DNA of 64,000 nucleotides. It comes from Chionoecetes opilio. Lineage: Eukaryota > Arthropoda > Malacostraca > Decapoda > Majidae. The stretch spans positions 30,001-94,000 of the forward strand of contig JACEEZ010013517.1 in the NCBI GenBank assembly GCA_016584305.1, written 5' to 3'. The notes beneath the pieces are model-generated. The model did not search any database and had not been told where the DNA came from. It worked only from the letters and a program-made list of their open reading frames with translations. Made by a program: the position numbers and the translations under genes. Every line of letters begins with the position of its first letter. Position 1 is the stretch's first letter. Below, in pieces: positions 21,353 through 33,168 of the stretch.

Positions 21353-21516
21353 AGATATCTTAGTGAAGATATACAACAAGAGGGCTAGGAAGGAGAGGTA
21401 GACTCGTATCCTTTGTCCCCGAAGCGTTTCTTCAGGTATTCGGGCATGGTGAAGACATTGGAACTCATGTAGACAGGCACGAAGAGCCATCCCAACAGCA
21501 TCAGGATGTAGACTGC
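21353..21516 (-). CDS. SLC5 sodium/glucose cotransporter-like, exon (TM2-TM3 region), 1-base frameshift
   Basis: The acceptor is TTTCTCTGGCAG (AG at 21517-21518) and the donor GTGAGT (21347-21352). The exon encodes [20 protein letters not shown] then [13 protein letters not shown]. After a break it continues in another frame as [20 protein letters not shown] then S. Both parts match SGLT (LGWLFVPx[26 protein letters not shown]). The break is at a G run (C run 21417-21420 on the plus strand): four G's are present where five would give RFGGQRI. With that base the exon is 165 bp, 55 codons, phase 0 to phase 0. A homopolymer error in the assembly is much likelier than a pseudogene, since both splice sites and all other codons are intact. 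Confidence 0.92.
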
Positions 21517-22394
21517 CTGCCAGAGAAACAAGGTCATCAAGGACAGCACACTGACAAATGATGTAAAACTTGCAACATTTTTACTCCTAGCAGATGAACA
21601 GGATGCAGATGTGAAGAAACAAACTTTGTTACTGAACGTGGAAAAACAAGGAAACAGCAAGACATTGATTACAAAAAACCAAGACATTTCAAAATACATT
21701 TACAAGTATAAGCAACAAACGGGGTGATCAAGCAACAAACACCAACCACAACTTCAAGAATCAGAATTAAAATCACCGATACCCAGGTGGCTACCCCCAC
21801 ACTTCAATCGACTTCATCGAAGGAAGTGTATGGACAGGTTTAAGAATGGTAAGGCATGTTTTAGCAGTCCAAGCTTGGGTGGCTTTTTTTCTGGGACATA
21901 ATTTAATCTTTTAGTTTCATAACCACTCCTGAGTCCATATCAAAGGACAACAAAGTCACGCTTACTTTCAGTGGGTTCAGTTTGTATCTGCCCGCCATCA
22001 AATCATTTAAGTTCGACTTTTCGACGGAGAATTTCATAGCTGATCCGTACTGGTGGATCGCAAAAACAATGGCCTATGCATGTACAGTAAGGGCTCCGGC
22101 CTCACGCGTATTCCCGTGATTCACACCTAGCACGGAGAGGCCAGTATCCATGAAATGCCTTAACGGACCATTTTGTGAGATCCTAAGTTTGTCGCCTGTA
22201 GCGGTAGATTTGTAAGGCTAGGCAGTGTGGCAAGAATGTCGGCCACAGAGTATGAAGTGTGAGAGGACTGGGAATGTGTGCAGTCCCCTAGCATTATGTA
22301 TGGCCTGGACACAATGTGTGGTCTAGGAAGGAGGTTGGACAGATGGAAGTCACCAGAAACAAGCAGGCGAATAGCCTGAGGAAGCCAATAGGTA

Positions 22395-24777
22395 CACTCC
22401 TCCCTCGTATAACGCAGGTTCGATTAACGCAATTTCAGAGTTACGCACAAACTTTTGTAATAACCAAAAATCGATTAACATAAAAATTTCGAAGTTACGA
22501 CAAATTTACGACAATAAATATGCAAAAATGATAAAAAGAAGAAAATGTACAACAACCCACAATAAAATATATTTATGAATATACTACCTGTAGCACGCTC
22601 AGCTTCCCCCCCGTAATGTTGGTTTACGTTTTGGCGCGGTTACAGATAAAACAGTGGATTTCCATGCTTCTGTTATATCGTCCATTAATCGAGTGAACGA
22701 CTGCACAATTGTCTATAAGCGTGTTGCTAGTGGTAGTGCTAGTGCTCCTAATCCCTAAAAAGTGTAGAAAATCGATAAATTAGAACTAATTAGAAGTTTT
22801 GAGAAAAGTGTGAAGGGATGCGATTGAAAGACATCGCGAATTTTTGTTCAACCTTGCTCCGTCGCTGTGGTACAATTAAGAGGAGCAGGACAAAATAATC
22901 AAGTGCGAAGAATGCTACATACTCCGTTGACCGCCGAAAGTTAGCTACAAGGCATTCGTCCACCTATCATGGAAAGAATAGGGAAAGACTGTTGGCATTT
23001 ATGGTGGACCATGGTGCAGCCAGGGATGACTCGCAATGACGAACATCTTGATGCAGGAAAAAACTCCTCACTTTATGATGATTTATGGCTAAGGAATGAG
23101 GCAAGTGCTGGACCTCAGTGGAGCTGCTGCTCCTCCCACCATTCATGCAAGCAAGGGCTGGTGTAAAGGTTCAAGAACAGAATCATCTGCACTCGGTACA
23201 CAGTCTGGGAGCAGGCGTCGCTGACAAGAAGCTACTCAGGCTTATATCTTGCCAGTGCTCAGAAAATTATCGCGGACGGGGGGTACACAGCAACCAAGTG
23301 TTCAACTTTGATGAAACTGGACTCTACTGGAAAGGAATGCCAAAGAGGACAGGTGATATCCAGGTAGAGAAGAAAGCACCAGGTTCATAAAGCCTCCAAG
23401 GATAGAGTGGTCACTGCTGGTTTGGTGGCAATGCAGCGGGTGATTTCTAAGCTAAAGACGCTCCTCCATTGGCTATTCACTAAACGCGCGGAGCCTTAAA
23501 GGGTCATTCTAAGGAATGTCTGCCCAGTCATTTTACCGCTCTAGAAAAAAAGCGTGGACCAACCAATACATATTCCAGGATTGGTTCACACCAATTATTT
23601 TTGCCCTGCTGTGGAGCGCTACTGTAGGAGGAGAATATTGCTCACAATGCACTGCTGTCCCTTGACAACGCCCCACCGCGCCTAACAACCTTCTGACTTG
23701 TCTGGAAAAAACACATTCGAGTGGAATTTTACCAAAAAACACCACATCACTAATCCCACAATGGACCAAGGGGCAATTGCCACCTTTAAAGCTTGTAGTA
23801 TCTCCGTCGTACCTTCAGACAAAATGATAATGCGTGGACGCTGACAAAATCTCTCCATTCGTCAATTTTGGAAGTAATTCAACATCAAGACTGCTATTGA
23901 CACATTGCTGAATACTGGGATAGGTCACACCATCCAATATTAATGCTGTTTGGAAGAAATTGTGGCCAGACATGGTGTCCACAACTTTAAAGGTTTTCCT
24001 GAACCAACTCCTGTCCGTCGCGAGAAATTGTTAACCTTGCACATACAGCTGTATGGACGAAGTGGTAGAAGAAGATATTTTGAGCTGTTTGCATCTCATG
24101 ATGAGGAACTCACACGAAGACTTAATGCCATCGAAACAAGTCAATCACTAGAGGAGGAAACTGCGAGGAAGATGACCCAGAGCCGCAGCTTCCACTTAAC
24201 TAGGAAGAGATCTTAGCTGATGTATCTACTCCAATTTGAAACTGGCATTCATGACATTGTGGAATAACATCCCAACCGTGAACGCAGTCTCAAATTTGAA
24301 AACACAGTCAGAAGTGCTCTCACTGCTACAAGATCTTCATAAGAAAAGTCCACCAGCACAACAACAACTATACATCAGTTCTTTCCACTAAGACTATGCT
24401 GCAACATCACCAGCCAGCTCTACTTCTACGTCTTCCGACGGATGATGCCCCTCACCTCACCCCGTAACTCTTCCAGACACCTCCCATCCCCCATCTTTGT
24501 CACCCTCAATCCTCAATTAATTCTTTCTATATAGTGAGTACAACTTCTGATATATCATTTAACTTTAATATTAATTATATTTCAATATGTCTATGCTGCC
24601 AAATTAATGTATGGACTGCCATTTATGAGAGGGTTAGTTGTGATTTTTTTTCGTAAGAACGTATCTTCGCCTTATATAATGGGAGTCAATGGACAAAATG
24701 GAATTCGTTTAACGTCATTTTCACTTAACGCAAGTCGATTTCCCAAGACCGTAACTCTGCTTAATGAGGGAGGCGTG
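22395..24777 (+). mobile_element. full-length Tigger/pogo element, inactive
   Basis: The element is 2383 bp. Its left end is CACTCCTCCCTCGTATAACG and its right end, complemented, is CACGCCTCCCTCATTAAGC. TA lies on both sides (22393-22394 and 24778-24779). The length is typical of autonomous Tigger elements. The termini differ from those of the CAGTAAAA group in this window, so it is a second Tigger subfamily. Confidence 0.85.
22795..24216 (+). pseudogene. Tigger transposase (DDE) pseudogene
   Basis: Tigger transposases cut and paste DNA at TA sites using a DDE/D triad in an RNase H-like fold, after N-terminal CENP-B-type helix-turn-helix domains. Traces in order are: a helix-turn-helix scrap (GMRLKDIANFCS, about 22817-22850), NFDETGLYWKGMP (first catalytic Asp, about 23300-23345), and NALLSLDNAPP (second Asp, about 23640-23680). 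An interrupted NPTMDQGAIATFK-like block follows (about 23755-23790), then a C-terminal tail to about 24216. At least six frameshifts or stops separate the pieces, so no functional protein is possible. Confidence 0.85.
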
Positions 24778-24781
24778 TATG

Positions 24782-25735
24782 TGGCAGTGGAAGCGATTAA
24801 GGAGACATGGGATGGAGCACGTTCAGAGGAGGATACAAAGGCAGGACTGAGGTAACAGAGGCTAGACTGGCAACGAATGGATGACAGCAAATGGGCAAGC
24901 CAGGTTTGGTGACTGGGAATAATGTTATGGAAGTGATGAAAGAACTCAGTAAAAGTGGAAAGATGGACAGGTTGAAACTGGGAATGTTTGTGACAGGGAT
25001 GATGAGACATGGGAGTATGGCCTGTATGCAAAAGGAAATAACATAGAAGAGTGAAGAGAAGGGAAAGAATAATGGCTGAGGGGAATGGGAGTGAGAAATC
25101 AACACTGGAATGGTAGCCAGGAGAAAGGACCGCCACGGTATGAAAGGTTCTATGAATGGTGCTATGGAGGGGACCTACTCTTCAGAGCCAGACAAGTCGC
25201 TGGAGGTAAATAGTCCGTTGTACAGATGGAGAATGATTGCAGCAAGGTGTGTGAGATGTGTGTGGACAGGAGTGGATGAAACCGTGGATCACTTGATGCT
25301 GGAATGTGAACTGTATGAGTATGCTAGAACACAGATGTTGGAGGTAGTGGTAGGAGAGGTCGGAGTGGAAAAGATGGCGAGAGATGAGAGACAGGAGAGG
25401 GAGATGGGGTACCTGCTGGGGTTGTGTGCTGAGTGGAGGAGTGACAGTCGTGTGATTGAGAGTGTAAAAGAATTCTTGGAGAACTCTTGGAGAGCACGTA
25501 GGGGAGAGCATGAGAGGGAGGGGGCCCCTCAGTGATGGGGGGCCCCGTATGGGAATGTGATGCAGAGAGAGGAAAGGAGGGGGAAAAAAAAATCCCTAGT
25601 TTTGCTTCCCCCTTTTGCTTCTCTCCCAACAGATTACATGTGTGGGAGAACGCCGGACCCAAAAGGGTTCACTGACAGCACTGCTGGGGGACTCCCAAAT
25701 CAAGATCAAGATCAAGATCAGATCAAACTTCCTGG
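24782..25735 (+). mobile_element. LINE 3' end with Cys/His knuckle and (ATCAAG)n tail
   Basis: A 141-codon open frame (25110-25535) contains MIAARCVRCVWTGVDETVDH then LMLECELYEYAR: a C-X2-C-X9-H-X4-C knuckle of the type found at the C-terminus of several LINE ORF2 proteins. The preceding 330 bp has the same purine-rich style in broken frames. After the stop, a 3' untranslated part ends in AATCAAGATCAAGATCAAGA, a simple-repeat tail typical of some LINEs. No RT domain is present, so it is 5'-truncated. It begins right beside the Tigger's right end. Confidence 0.7.
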
Positions 25736-26454
25736 CTGGGTCTGACAGGTTCCCCCCCCCCCCCCTCCAACTGTCTGTTTTCTTTGATGTCAGACTACCT
25801 TTTTTTCCAACACCCCCCCGTGTGTTTTTTCATTCGATATGTTTTTTTTTCTTTCGGACCGGGATTTTGGGCTTTTAAAATAAAACTTCCTTCTTATTCT
25901 ATTCATGTATTTTGTCACTATTTCATGATGTAAAAAAAAATATGATGTACTATTTAAATCATGAGACACTTTTTTTTTTTGATCGAAATCTAGTAATGGT
26001 GACTCAAGTGGTTTATGGGGGAAGGGGGGGTTGGCTCTCCTGAACCATAACCCCATGCTGCCAGACTTACCCAACCCCATTAATCTACTAGCGCTTTCCC
26101 CTTACCGGAAACAATTACCCGTTTTATGAGGGGCCCCACATCACACTTTTGAATCTACCTAAATGGCGACATACAAGTCGACTCTTTCAAAAAAAATCTT
26201 CCCCAAACTGGGGGTCGACTTGTACGGCAAGGAAAAAATCAAACCCTTTACCGCCGAGTGGCAAAAAAGGGGATAGCATACTAACAATCGCTGTCACCAT
26301 TACAGTAACTCCAGCTTTCCCACAAATATTTCCAACTAAATTGTGTTGGGTAAACTTACAAAAATTTTTAACAAAGATTAATTTAAAAAATAAATAAAAT
26401 TTTTCAGTTAGTTAGATGAAAGATATGGTGTTATAATGATGAAACCCGCTGTCT

Positions 26455-26880
26455 TTTATGTGTATTGCTACCTTTTCCAATACTCGGGGGAAAAAAAAGG
26501 TTATTATGGACGGAAACTGGCGTCTTACCCCCGTTACCACTTACGTTTTCTTATTATTTTTTTGTCATATATTTGACATTATTAATCCCCCCGCGTAATT
26601 TTAAAAAACTTATATTAGTAGGGGATATGTGTATATTGTGGCTTTTGTGGTAAAACCCCAAAATTTGGCATTTGATGATCATGAATATCATATCACATAT
26701 CCCCCCTACTATATAAGTTTTGAAGGTTACGCAGAAGGGGGATTAAATAAGGCAAATACTGAGCAAAAAAATAAAAAAACGTAAGTGTAACGGGGGTACG
26801 CCGACTTTCCGTCCATAAAAACCTTTTTTTCCCCCGAGTATTAAAAATGTAGCAATACCCCAAACAGGCAGCGGCTTTTT
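26455..26880. repeat. ~200-bp-arm foldback element
   Basis: The left arm (about 26460-26650) has TATTGCTACCTTTTCCAATA, GGTTATTATGGACGGAAACT and GTAGGGGATATG. The right arm (about 26690-26860) is its complement. The two arms are about 85-90% alike despite local base errors. A short AT-rich loop contains ATGATCATGAATATCAT. There is no coding capacity. The flanks 25740-26450 and 26880-28440 are noisy sequence. The 27060-27200 part has mixed coding-like traces I could not assign. Confidence 0.7.
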
Positions 26881-27689
26881 AGTTTAACCCATACTCTTCT
26901 CTTCTGTTAAGCCTTTTATTTCTTCTTTCCCCAACCATTTGTCATTTACTTTGTCCCATTATTTTTTTTTTCATGTAAAGGTGCCTTTTTTTAACCCCCC
27001 CCTCGTCTATTCTGCCCCAAAGCCTTTCTTTTCTCTTTTTTCCAGGGAAAATTTTTCTACAAGACAGCCTGGAGGTGTCTTCGCAACCTTGCTTGGCATT
27101 CCTGATGGTCATTATGGGCATGGTTTTCCCCGATCTGTACGGCCCGAGGAAGCCCAGCGCCGCGCAAGGAGCTGCTGGGGGAAAAACATCCAAACCCCGT
27201 GCAGCGGCCATGCATGCCCCCCCACGGTTTCCTTTTCCCCACCTCCTTCCCCCGCCGCGCGCCCAAATGCTGGCCCCCCCCCTTTTGCCCCCGATTTTTC
27301 ACCTATGGGATTGTCCCTCGCCTACACCTATGGGCCGCATAGGCAAAGGGGCCCATGTCACCTGAAAACCCCAGGTGACAACTACACAACAACATTAGGG
27401 CAGCACAACAAAGCCACGCGGCGCCGAAACCCCCTTTTTCTAATGCTTGTTCTCTAGTCCCGCTTGTATCAAGCCCGCGCTAAAAAACACAAATCTTGGA
27501 TTGGTCTTCGTAAAAAAAGACGGTGCTTGGACATAAAAACAGGGGCTTTATAACTTTAAAATAGGGTGGGTACCCCTCGCCCCGGACTAAATAAGCTTTT
27601 CACAGGGTTTTCAATACCCGAGCTTCCGATCCGCGATTTCGCGCTATCCCTTGGGAAGAAAGCAGCCAAATGGGGGGGGAATGTATATC

Positions 27690-27870
27690 ACTGCGAAATA
27701 AGCCTGGAAAGATGCCCCAAACAGAGTCGGATGTTTTCCAGTGCCCGGTATGTTATATAGATCATATTCCCTATTTCCTTACATTTTTCAATGTAACGGG
27801 GAATGATCCAAGCCAAACACTGGGGAAATTCTGACAGTAACCCATCAACATTTCCCAGCCTCAAAAAGGG
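27690..27870 (-). repeat. diverged copy of the 19563 ORF repeat
   Basis: The minus strand reads PRYIEKCKEIGNM then a frameshifted tail ending CCAGGCTTATT, parallel to 19630-19760. About 85% similar at the base level, with indels. Confidence 0.65.
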
Positions 27871-28449
27871 GGAGAACGTGATGACCGCTTTTACAGGTGG
27901 GGTAATGCCCTTTTTTTTACATCACCGCACGGCCACTGTACCCAGCCATGTCTCGGGGGGGACCCTCGGCCACTGCCCTCCCACGGTGATCCAAAAGTGT
28001 CTTTTTTTTGGTCTTTTTCCATTTTCTTTGGCGTATGTAAAACTTATAGCTTTATCATATTTTAGAAATAGTTTGATGAATTCCCCAGGGTGAAAATTTC
28101 CGGGCTAAAAGACTTAAGAAATCGACCAGCCCCAAATTTTTTTTGCTAATTTTTTTAATGAGCATTCAAAACACCAAATCCACAAAAATAATAATTTCCA
28201 CGCCATATTTCCGTAAAAAACCAACTTTTGTAAAAAGCGCGCGAATTTTTTTTTTTTCCCTCCAAAGGGCCGCATGCTATTGATGCGCCCAAAAAAGGGG
28301 AACCCTTTTCAATGTAAAAAAACACTCGTCTGCCTCTGTGAGACCTGGGGAAATGTTTGATGAGCGTTTATTTGGGTGTCAGACAGGAATCTGTCGCTGT
28401 GATATTCAGAGTACGTGCTAAATCTGAGACCAAACTAATCACGCTAAAC

Positions 28450-30770
28450 AATAAATTTGGGGGCATACCCCGGGGGGGGGCGCGTCGCCTCCCCCACCCT
28501 ACGACGCCACTCCCGGGGTCACCACGCGCGAGTTCCCATCAGGCTCCTTTCCATACCAAGCAGCTCTCGCAAGAAACATCAACTTGCCCCCCACAGCCTT
28601 TTTGGGCGCCCCCTTGGGCCCCCTCCACGCGGATTTTCTCTTACAGATACAAACCCCAGGGAAGGACGGTTTAGGTGCGTGCCACTGCCCATTAGCCAAG
28701 TTTTGGGGCTGACGGACTATGCAGGTAAAAGGCCTCGATTTGTTTCACGTGCAAACGCTGTTTGACCGTAAAACATCCACGTACCCCATATTCTGCGAAA
28801 CACTTTTACCAAAAAGGAAATTTATTGTCTCTTCAAGCCTATTTGTGCCTTCCACAACCCTAGAGTAAGACGGGGGTCCAAGGACGAAATCCGGGTCTTT
28901 GTCCTCCTGCCAGGGCCACAAAGCCAAAAATCCCGTGAGCGAGTCCATAACCCGTGGCTATCCAATCCGCCGTAAGACTTTTTTGACGTGACCTCCGTCT
29001 TATGGGCTGCGCTACCCAAGGGATTTAAAAATTTTCCAAAATCCCAAAAGTCCCGCCAACCCTGAAAAGACGTACTCTTCATCTAGTAAATCTCCCAAAA
29101 ACCTGGACCTTGGTCTTGAGCCAGGAGCCTCAAGCCCAAAAGGGTTGCCCCCGTGCACGCCTCGAAAGCCATCACCCGGGCCTCCAGCGCTCAGCAAAGA
29201 TTCTGCATCTGGCAAAAACAAAATCATGATCCCTTTGGGGTTCCTGGGTGCTCCACAATCACTTTGATCTACAACCTTGGGCCAATACCCGTCCAACAGC
29301 GTTGAAAAAGGGTGGGGGAAAGGGCGCCCCTTGCCTCACTCCTGTATTCCAAAAGGGAAAAAAGCTGGTACACCTCCCCCCCACTTCCAGCACTCTCAGT
29401 CCCCAAAAACAGACCATTTCAACCAATTTCCTTGCAGGAATCCCTCGAGGGCGCAGAAGATCCCCAAATGACTCACAGCACTGATCAAAACCCTTCTTGA
29501 GATAAAAATAGGCTGCAAGCATCCCCTGTCAAACTACGTCGGGTTCCCCAGGACCGAAACGCTAGGATCGGTCCTTTTTTTATTACCCGGCGTGAACCCA
29601 AAATGCTGAAGTCTTGATGCTTCACCAATGGCTGCGAATTTGTGTCAGCAAAAAATGGCAAGCACCTTGCCCGGTACGTGAGAGTGTAATACCGCATAAT
29701 TGGCAGTCCCCGCGTCCCCTTTCCTTTCCAAAGGGAGACCAGCCCCCCTTTTCCCGTCGGGGGGAAGGTACCTGATTGCCACACGGCGTCAGGCAGCATC
29801 ACCCCGGGTCATGGCCTCACCCCCAGCTTTGAGGAGCTCCGACTGATATTACAAACCAGCTTCCTTTCCACCCTTCAAATTTGCTAAAAAGCCCTCGATT
29901 CGTCAAGAAGGGTGCGGTTTCATCAATGGGGGATCGGCATCCACTGCCTGTAACCGTGGTGGAAGTGCTCAGTTGGAGGGTCCACCTGAACAACTGCCCA
30001 AAGTATCAGCCCAAAGGCATCTCCCCCTCCCCGTCCGACACGAGGCGCCCCTCTGCTGTTTTAAAAGCCTCCGCCCCGGGGGAAAGGAGACTTGGAAAGG
30101 AGCTTTTTCAGGCCGGGAGGGGGTCGGAGGGCATTTGCGTTCAAAAACCCTCGACATCCTCAGCGAGACTCCTGACTACCTTCCTTGTCTCTCCTAGGGG
30201 GGTTCTGCCGGTGCAGACCCCCGTGCGGTCCAAGTTCCCAGCCCCCCCGGCAGCGCGACTCTCCTCGATTTTCTCCGCTCCCGTAGAACAAAAACCACGC
30301 CCTTTACCTCGGGGGGCTCCCCAATACACTCCTTTGGGAGCCTGTAGGTTTCAGTTTGAAGGTATCCCAAAATTCACAGGATCCCCGAAGCACCGACACT
30401 CAAACCCATTTGGACTGCCACCGCATACTCATACACATTCAAGTCCTTCAGTTTCTCAAGATGAAAAGACAGTATGGTTTCCTCTTGGAAATTTTTTGGA
30501 CTTTCATGAAAACTAAATGTAGCAACAACAAGTCGGATCTGTTTTCCCAAAAAACTCGCACTCCGGTAAACCCCGCATTCTGGGGGATCCTCCAACGAGT
30601 ACTAAAGAGGGTGTTCGTCTCCTTTTCCCCTCCGGGATTACTATCCCTGTCCACTGCAGCTCTGGTCTTGTACCAAGAACCGCAATTCTCAACCTTTTGG
30701 GCTTTCAAAGTTTGAAGCAGAGAATGTTGGTGTTTTGGTACCGGAGCCCTGGGGCCAAAAACAACTCTAG
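28450..30770 (-). mobile_element. RTE-type LINE, error-rich copy
   Basis: The minus strand gives RT pieces in family order, each broken by frameshifts. They are: KTRAAVDRDSNPGGEKETNT (linker, about 30690-30630); AVWQSGTFPPTGKGGLVSLW then KGKG (about 29790-29715); LKKGFD..L RLRGIPARKLV (about 29505-29420); FFPFWNTGVRQGAP (about 29360-29320); a degenerate catalytic region, PDAESLLSA (about 29210-29180); and GDLLDEE followed by later thumb segments (about 29090-28830). In intact relatives these blocks are KAFD, GVRQG and FADD. The pattern is that of crustacean RTE-like elements I know from general experience. The body is probably a normal dead LINE made worse by base-calling errors. Confidence 0.65.
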
Positions 30771-30924
30771 CCATCTTCACGTGCCGTAGTGCATTGAAAC
30801 GCCCAAGAATGGGGTCTAAAAGACCTGCTGCTAATGAGGAAAAAGGAAATCAATTTCGATGGGGCCCAACCCCATTGTTTGAGCCAGAGTACGGGTGGAA
30901 CAGGTGTTGGGAGCCGCTGAGGTT

Positions 30925-31925
30925 CAAACTACTACACACACAACAACACTACTACACACCACACACACACACACACAAAACTACTACAACACCACAAAAA
31001 CTATACACCACCACAAAAAACTACTACACACACACAAAAAACTACTACACACCCAAAAAACTACTACACTACACTACTACACATCACAACAAACCTAGTA
31101 CACACACAAACACTACTACACTAACACACAAACACTACTACACCACACAAACCCTACTACCATACACAACAAACCTACTACCACACAACCCAAAAAAATA
31201 CTACACACACACAAACACTACTACACACACAACAAACACTACTACACACACACACAAACACTACTACACACACACAAACACTACTACACACACACACAAA
31301 CACTACTACACACACACACACAAACACTACTACGCAACACACACACACACACACACTACTACGCACACACACACAAACACTACTACACACACACACAAAC
31401 ACTACTACACACACACACGCACAAACACTATTACACACACACACAAACACTACTACACACACATACACACAACACTATTACACACACACACACACAAAAA
31501 CACTACTACACACACACAAACACTACTACACACACACACACAAACACTACTACACACACACACAAACACTACTACACACACACACAAACACTACTACACA
31601 CACACACACAAACACTACTACACACACACAAACATTACTACACACACACAAACGCTACTACACACACACACACACATACTACACACACACAAACACTACT
31701 ACACACACACAAACACTACCACACACACAAACACTACTACACACACAACACTACTACACACACACAAACACTACTACGCACACACACACACACAAACACT
31801 ACTACGCACACACACACACAAAACACTACTACGCACACACACACACACAAACACTACTACACACACACACAAACACTACTACACACACACACACACACAA
31901 ACACTACTACACACACACACAGCAG
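30925..31925. repeat. CA-rich minisatellite (AAACACTACTACACACAC)n
   Basis: About 1 kb of 18-26-bp units AAACACTACTAC(AC)n. The Thr/His/Tyr-rich reading frame is only the repeat. It abuts the element fragment at 31926, and the same arrangement (array next to the same coding scrap) is seen at 36813-37860. Confidence 0.95.
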
Positions 31926-32152
31926 CGCGGGAAGAGGAGCCTTCCTTTTGCTACGTCACCGAGCCGTGGCGCATCGTCTGCCAGTTGCCAGCAGCGTTTT
32001 TGAAGCTCGGTGAATTTACAGATTTTTATTGCGGATTATTCAAAAACGGCTGACTGGATGCAAAAAGTGACAACATATTGTTGATACACTCGATAATGGC
32101 TATACTCTAACTACATCAAATCAGGAATGATGAAATGGTCTGGACGATTACT
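31926..32152 (+). mobile_element. TTAA-type element, copy 2, right end
   Basis: The segment carries a peptide with LKLGEFTDFYCGLFKNG, then CTGGATGCAAAAAGTGACAA. It ends in GGTCTGGACGATTACT followed by TTAA (32153-32156). This matches the minus-strand copy at 36759-36990 (IGEFADFVSDYLKKGDWVQK and the same terminal repeat). The minisatellite at 30925-31925 takes the same relative place as in that copy. The left terminus is not found. Confidence 0.7.
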
Positions 32153-32182
32153 TTAAGATACGTGACAGCTTAGTATTTAGTG

Positions 32183-32365
32183 ATACGTCAACACTAGCAG
32201 ACGATAGATGGCGCTGTTGGCGGCAATTGCGGCAATCTGCCGCCAAAAGGGGGAATGTAAACATACCGGCGTGAGGACAGATTACGTAGTTTATTTGAAT
32301 GTCTTATGGTATTTGAAATACTTGTAACAGGTAAGTACTGAGGTACTGAGTACTGAGGAAGTACT
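32183..32365 (+). repeat. intact (empty-site) copy of the repeat split at 18 kb
   Basis: TGATACGTCAACACTAGCAG through GTACTGAGGAAGTACT. It reads across the point where the 18060-19167 Tigger inserted in the other copy. The stretch 32440-32575 (GGACTAAATAAGC, GGGAGGGTACTGTAG) resembles Tigger-associated sequence near 20400 and 27590. 32580-33160 shows no gene. Confidence 0.8.
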
Positions 32366-33168
32366 ACAACATTCGTCCTGGAAGACCATTAGTATTTTTC
32401 AGGGTATATTTTGGGGGAAAACGTGAGTCTAATAAGCCGTAAAATATGGTATTACGCCTCACACCGGACTAAATAAGCATTTTTACAGTGTTTTCAATAC
32501 CCGAGTTTCGCGATCCTAGAGTTTAGCGCTATGCCTTGTGAAGAAAGTAAGCGTGAAACTCGGGAGGGTACTGTAGACAAGTTGCCTAACGAAAAAAAAA
32601 TTGTAAAAGGTTGGCCAATAGATTCCTAATCTGTTAAAAATCACTCTAAACATTATAAATTCAAAGAAAGAAGGCAAGAAATACATATATCAAAATAAGG
32701 TTTAAAGATGCCCAAATTTGACGTGACTGCAAAAAGCTCCGTTATTGGTTGTGATAACATCAGCTGGAGACACACGGTTCTTGGTGTTGTTGTCAAGAGG
32801 CTTGCCGCTTGTGTTGTGGTGGATGAACACGTTCGGCTCGGCTCAGACAGGCTCGGACACGCTCGGTTCCCGCGCCTGTCCAGCGTGTGACATCTCGAAA
32901 TGGTGGACGTTTTTTCGAGCAATTAACTTTATCACCACTTTTACAGCATGAATTTTTTTTTTTTGTAGGAATTATACATATGTATGTACTATGCCACTCT
33001 ACAAACATGACAGAACACATTTGTTAAGTCTTCTCACAACAGACAACTTGTCTACTCTCGGATCAGTGCAGCAGTCTGACCTACATCACGCTGTTCATTA
33101 TGTTGCTGTACCCAAGCCAAGTTATATCACAGTTCATGTCATATTTATACATCAGGTATCTTATATTA

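Noticed and set aside
27075..27365. Coding-like GC-rich stretch around 27.06-27.36 kb
   Set aside because: Frames are inconsistent and the base quality is poor. No family could be named.
30794..32053. 419-codon Thr/His-rich protein
   Set aside because: Mostly CA minisatellite. Only the last ~40 codons have homology, to a transposon fragment.
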